Shown: positions 58,839 through 61,648 of the stretch, in pieces
How positions within the stretch are numbered: the first letter of the stretch is position 1
How the letters are laid out: every line of letters starts with the position of its first letter
NCBI GenBank assembly: GCA_037131145.1
Contig: JBAXRP010000003.1
Span: forward strand, 1 to 61,648
DNA length: 61,648 nt
Reading direction: 5' to 3'
From: CAIVAT01 sp037131145
GTDB taxonomy: Bacteria > Bacteroidota > Bacteroidia > Bacteroidales > FEN-979
The notes under the pieces: model-generated
Databases searched by the model: none
What the model was told of the DNA's origin: nothing
The model's input: only the letters and a program-made list of their open reading frames with translations
Program-made: the position numbers and the translations under genes

Positions 58839-60173
58839 CTATTGCCTAATAAGTTTTACCGTTTCAGCCCTTCCATCCGTGACCACCCGGATAAAATAAA
58901 CGCCCACAGTCCTCTCTGACAAAGAGAATTCATGTTTACGTTCTCCATTGAGCGTTTCAGAATGTAACTTTTCACCCCTGATTCCAAAAACATAAACCTG
59001 AAACTTAACCGGAATTTCCCCTTTTAAATCAACAATGAATTTTCCTGTTGTAGGGTTCGGATATATTTTTACCGATGAATTTTCTGAAACCATAGAAGGT
59101 GTTGATGTTATCTCATTCTCCATTAACACGGCAGGCATTGTCGGCGTTTTGCAAAATGGGCCTCCCGGTGAAATCTGACCAAGCATATAACCTCCGGATT
59201 CAACAATTGTATTGGGAAAATAGATGATCTTCTCCCCGGCGATCATTGTACCGATTCCTCCGGTCTGAATGGTAAATGTGGCGCCGTTTCCGGCAACAGT
59301 AATGGTTTGAAGCGCATCATAACAGTTGGTTTGTCCATTAGAAATAGTTCCGGATGATATTGCCGTCTGTTCCGTTGGTCCCACGAATGTGAATTGCGCG
59401 CTTACAACGCCGCTCCATTGACCGATAACATCCCTGAACTGGATATGGATCCAATGATCGCCAATTGACAAGTTACCGGCATAAATGTTTTGAACAAATT
59501 GATACGGGTTTACCGGTGTTGGTAAATTTTGACTCACCATGGCTGAATTTGTCATGTCGAACCAATACCGGTATCCTGAGATTAAATTGTTTGTGAAAGG
59601 AGAAACCCCGATTTTGAAGATTACCGCTGTGATTACCGAACTCCATTGATCAGAATCATCCTTGTACCTGATATGAAAATTGTGAAGTCCCAATGGTAAT
59701 GATGCCGTAGTAAGGACTGTATTCAAAATATAGGTCGGCTGGGGCGTAACCGACTGGACAACTTTAGCCGAATATTCATTGTCAAACCAGTATTCGTAAG
59801 CAATAAGTTCTCCTCCGGTGGCAGGTAATGCCGGTTGTTTAAAAAAATATTTACTTATTACCGAACTCCATTTCCCTGTATCATCTTTGAAGCGGAGATG
59901 GAAACAATGCAATCCGATTGGCAAACCAGGGGTTGGGAGACCCATATTCAGCGTAAATGGATTGCCTGATCCGGAAAATCCGGTTACCCGTTCGGAATAT
60001 TGATCATCGTACCAGTATTCATAAACCGTCAACATCCCGCTGCTGTTATCATTCCCAATGGTATCACCGATGAAAATCTGATACAGTGGAGAATACCGGT
60101 TCAGCGAAAAAACCGTACAATGAATATGTATTAGGAACAAAATAATGATTACAGAAAATATTTTTCTCTTCAT
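58839..60173 (-). CDS. Secreted protein with three YW[FY]D repeats and T9SS sorting domain
   Basis: The ATG at 60173 gives a signal peptide (MKRKIFSVIIILFLIHIHC); the longer frame to 60242 would overlap the end of the next upstream gene and add a non-signal extension. Three repeats of about 65-90 residues share YEYWYDDQYS / YEYWFDNEYS / YRYWFDMTNS, a central LPIGLHCFHLRFKD-type block and a closing WSSVI. A C-terminal T9SS domain (YPNPTTGKFIVDL, FSLSERTVGVYFIRVVTDG) follows. It probably acts at the cell surface. No catalytic motif was seen. Confidence 0.82.
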   Translation of the reverse strand: MKRKIFSVIIILFLIHIHCTVFSLNRYSPLYQIFIGDTIGNDNSSGMLTVYEYWYDDQYSERVTGFSGSGNPFTLNMGLPTPGLPIGLHCFHLRFKDDTGKWSSVISKYFFKQPALPATGGELIAYEYWFDNEYSAKVVQSVTPQPTYILNTVLTTASLPLGLHNFHIRYKDDSDQWSSVITAVIFKIGVSPFTNNLISGYRYWFDMTNSAMVSQNLPTPVNPYQFVQNIYAGNLSIGDHWIHIQFRDVIGQWSGVVSAQFTFVGPTEQTAISSGTISNGQTNCYDALQTITVAGNGATFTIQTGGIGTMIAGEKIIYFPNTIVESGGYMLGQISPGGPFCKTPTMPAVLMENEITSTPSMVSENSSVKIYPNPTTGKFIVDLKGEIPVKFQVYVFGIRGEKLHSETLNGERKHEFSLSERTVGVYFIRVVTDGRAETVKLIRQ

Positions 60174-60222
60174 AATGAATCCCTTTATCCTTGTGAATGC
60201 AAGAGTTATTATCAAATCAATA

Positions 60223-61206
60223 TTAATGATCCTGAGCTGCAACTTTTATATTGACGTTCAGATTCCCGCTTTGGTCCGTGGCTCCGGAAATATTTTTATA
60301 CTGAAAATGGGGATTAAAGGGCACGGAGCCATCCTTCCACGGATACAATCCACCGTAAATGCCGATATCAGTCCCGTCGGTTCCTGCATTCTTGCCGGGG
60401 CAGTTTGGTTGTAAATGGTAATCGTCGGTATAACTAAAGGTATTGCTGTTTTGGTTAACAAAAATGGTGTTCCATGGCTGATTCACGATATTATTTGTCC
60501 CGACATTGGTCCCGAACGGAAAAGTAAAATTTCCGACAAACAAATTATTATTAAAGGTTGAATTCGAAACAAAACTGATATCGTAAGGCCACCGAAAAAC
60601 ATTATTCTCAAACAATGAATAAAGTCCGGTAATCCAACTATGAAAAATATTATTTTTAAACATGGTGTTGGCATTTACGGATGTAAAGTTCATACTACAG
60701 AAGATAATATTGTTAAAAAACGAACAATCGTGAAAACTTCCATTAAAATTATTTCCTTGAAATATATTCTCAATAAAAGTAAAGTTGCTATAGGATTGAT
60801 TCAAATCAATATTGGCTAATATATTACAGCGGGATACAGTATATGAGGTGACCGTGTCATTTGTACCTTGTATTCTTCCTGTAATATAAACACCTGTCAG
60901 GCTTCCATTATCAGCTCCTGCTGCCAACACTACGTTACCGATTAATGATGTTGAAAAAGTAGCGAGGGTCGAATCGGGATTATGTCCGACGCCGATAATG
61001 TGCAGGCGTTTATGGATTGGTTGGCTTATGTTCCATGAGCCTCCGGGGATATAGATGGTATCGCCGTTTTGTGAATGGACAATGGCGCTGTCAACCTGCA
61101 GGTAAAAAGCAGGGGCGCCGCCGTTTTGAACGGCAATAAGGTTTTGCGCGGTAATGCTGGTAAATGCTGCCAATAAGAAAAATGCAGAGATGATGAATTT
61201 TTTCAT
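60223..61206 (-). CDS. Exported right-handed beta-helix-like protein
   Basis: A signal peptide (residues about 1-20, ending SITAQ) is followed by a region starting NGDTIYIPGGSWNISQPI, typical of right-handed parallel beta-helix proteins (pectate lyase/DUF1565-like). Repeated Asn-rich turns follow, such as NNIIFCSMNF, FKNNIFHSW and FNNNLFVGNF. The C-terminus is short and lacks a T9SS domain. It may bind or cleave polysaccharide, but catalytic residues are not recognisable. It precedes the YW[FY]D repeat protein by 49 bases, so they may be one operon. Confidence 0.75.
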   Translation of the reverse strand: MKKFIISAFFLLAAFTSITAQNLIAVQNGGAPAFYLQVDSAIVHSQNGDTIYIPGGSWNISQPIHKRLHIIGVGHNPDSTLATFSTSLIGNVVLAAGADNGSLTGVYITGRIQGTNDTVTSYTVSRCNILANIDLNQSYSNFTFIENIFQGNNFNGSFHDCSFFNNIIFCSMNFTSVNANTMFKNNIFHSWITGLYSLFENNVFRWPYDISFVSNSTFNNNLFVGNFTFPFGTNVGTNNIVNQPWNTIFVNQNSNTFSYTDDYHLQPNCPGKNAGTDGTDIGIYGGLYPWKDGSVPFNPHFQYKNISGATDQSGNLNVNIKVAAQDH

Positions 61207-61331
61207 GGAATTTGTCTTTAACGGGTTAATACTTTTGATGAAGAAGGAACCGTTTTGATCATCGGGATAGGCAATGGAAATTTACGCGAAAAGATGTAAA
61301 ATATTTTAGAGATACCAATTTTGAGTAATCG

Positions 61332-61648
61332 TCAATTGGATTTGACCCAATGAAACACATCCCTGATTAAGCACCACCGATGAATTGTTGTTCCGGTCTG
61401 GATTCCATCCATCCATTGTTTTTCCTGCCCGGCAGAAAAACCTTCCGTTTTCTTGAGATCAAGCCAATAGTCGAGGTAGCGTGCGATCTGCCCGGCTCCC
61501 GGCGGCATAAAGTAGGCAAATAAAAAAGGGCTTCCAAAGTCGGCAGGCGCCACGGCAGTGTAACCGGGGCGGGAACGCGCATAAGCCCTTGCCTGTACAA
61601 GTGTCCAAAGCGCCATATCAATTTCGGGTCGTTTTGTCATCTCAAAAT
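61332..61648 (-). CDS. 3' part of an unrecognised gene, truncated by the window edge
   Basis: The frame is open from the right edge to a TGA at 61332. An ATG at 61640 could be the true start, but the frame continues upstream of it. The visible 102 residues are soluble and rich in aromatic and basic residues, ending RWCLIRDVFHWVKSN. The family is unknown to me. It is coded in a visibly more G+C-rich stretch than the adjacent secreted protein. Confidence 0.5.
   Translation of the reverse strand, partial: FEMTKRPEIDMALWTLVQARAYARSRPGYTAVAPADFGSPFLFAYFMPPGAGQIARYLDYWLDLKKTEGFSAGQEKQWMDGIQTGTTIHRWCLIRDVFHWVKSN

Noticed and set aside
61367..61621. Second minus-strand ORF at the right edge
   Set aside because: It overlaps the open frame ending at 61332 in a different phase and has a less natural composition; both cannot be real.

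Overview
The window looks like a chromosomal segment of an anaerobic, gut- or sediment-type member of the Bacteroidetes (Bacteroidales-like). The evidence is several secreted proteins ending in type IX secretion (T9SS) sorting domains, the moxR-DUF58-batABCDE operon, the nadC / DUF4783 / rlmH neighbourhood, Bacteroidetes-type -7 promoter boxes (TAnnTTTG) and AT-rich coding sequence. No rRNA, tRNA, insertion sequence, prophage or CRISPR array was seen. One tmRNA gene (ssrA) is present.

Layout. (1) 1-8.3 kb, plus strand: a run of cohesin-like secreted proteins, two of which also carry dockerin-like EF-hand repeats, then a tiny PID-motif membrane-anchor-like protein and a PepSY-like protein. (2) 8.4-15.2 kb: two TMTC-like GT-C glycosyltransferases with TPR tails and a YfhO-type membrane protein. 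(3) 15.4-20.5 kb, plus: a five-gene cassette with a split transketolase, a fused sugar epimerase-glycosyltransferase and two methyltransferases. (4) ssrA at 20.57-20.95 kb, minus. (5) 21.0-31.1 kb, minus: a third TMTC-like protein, a GpsA-like dehydrogenase, a TPR-PAS histidine kinase, a NodB-like deacetylase, a flippase, a glycosyltransferase and two methyltransferases, which reads as a surface-glycan locus. (6) 31.2-34.0 kb: BrkB/YihY, nadC, DUF4783, rlmH. (7) 34.1-42.5 kb: moxR, DUF58, a BatD-like protein and batABCDE. (8) 42.7-47.1 kb: a large secreted BNR-type protein, pyrE and a Nudix hydrolase. (9) 47.1-54.65 kb, minus: an hdrCBA-flxDCBA operon followed by an unknown gene. (10) 54.7-58.8 kb: an accessory patch with an orphan truncated HigA, a VapBC-like pair, REP-like palindromes, a decayed PD-(D/E)XK nuclease gene, an exonuclease and a DUF4143 ATPase behind a perfect palindrome. 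(11) 58.8-61.6 kb, minus: two secreted proteins and the 3' part of an unknown gene.

How it works together. The hdr-flx operon predicts a cytoplasmic electron-bifurcating NADH dehydrogenase/heterodisulfide reductase-type complex, as known from sulfate reducers and other anaerobes; this block is visibly richer in G+C than its neighbours. The two glycan loci with several GT-C enzymes suggest extensive decoration of surface glycans or secreted proteins. The cohesin/dockerin proteins could form a surface assembly, but no matching enzyme is in the window.

The most interesting leads are the cohesin-plus-dockerin cluster, the split-transketolase sugar cassette, the HdrABC-FlxABCD operon with its unknown companion, and the palindrome in front of the DUF4143 ATPase.
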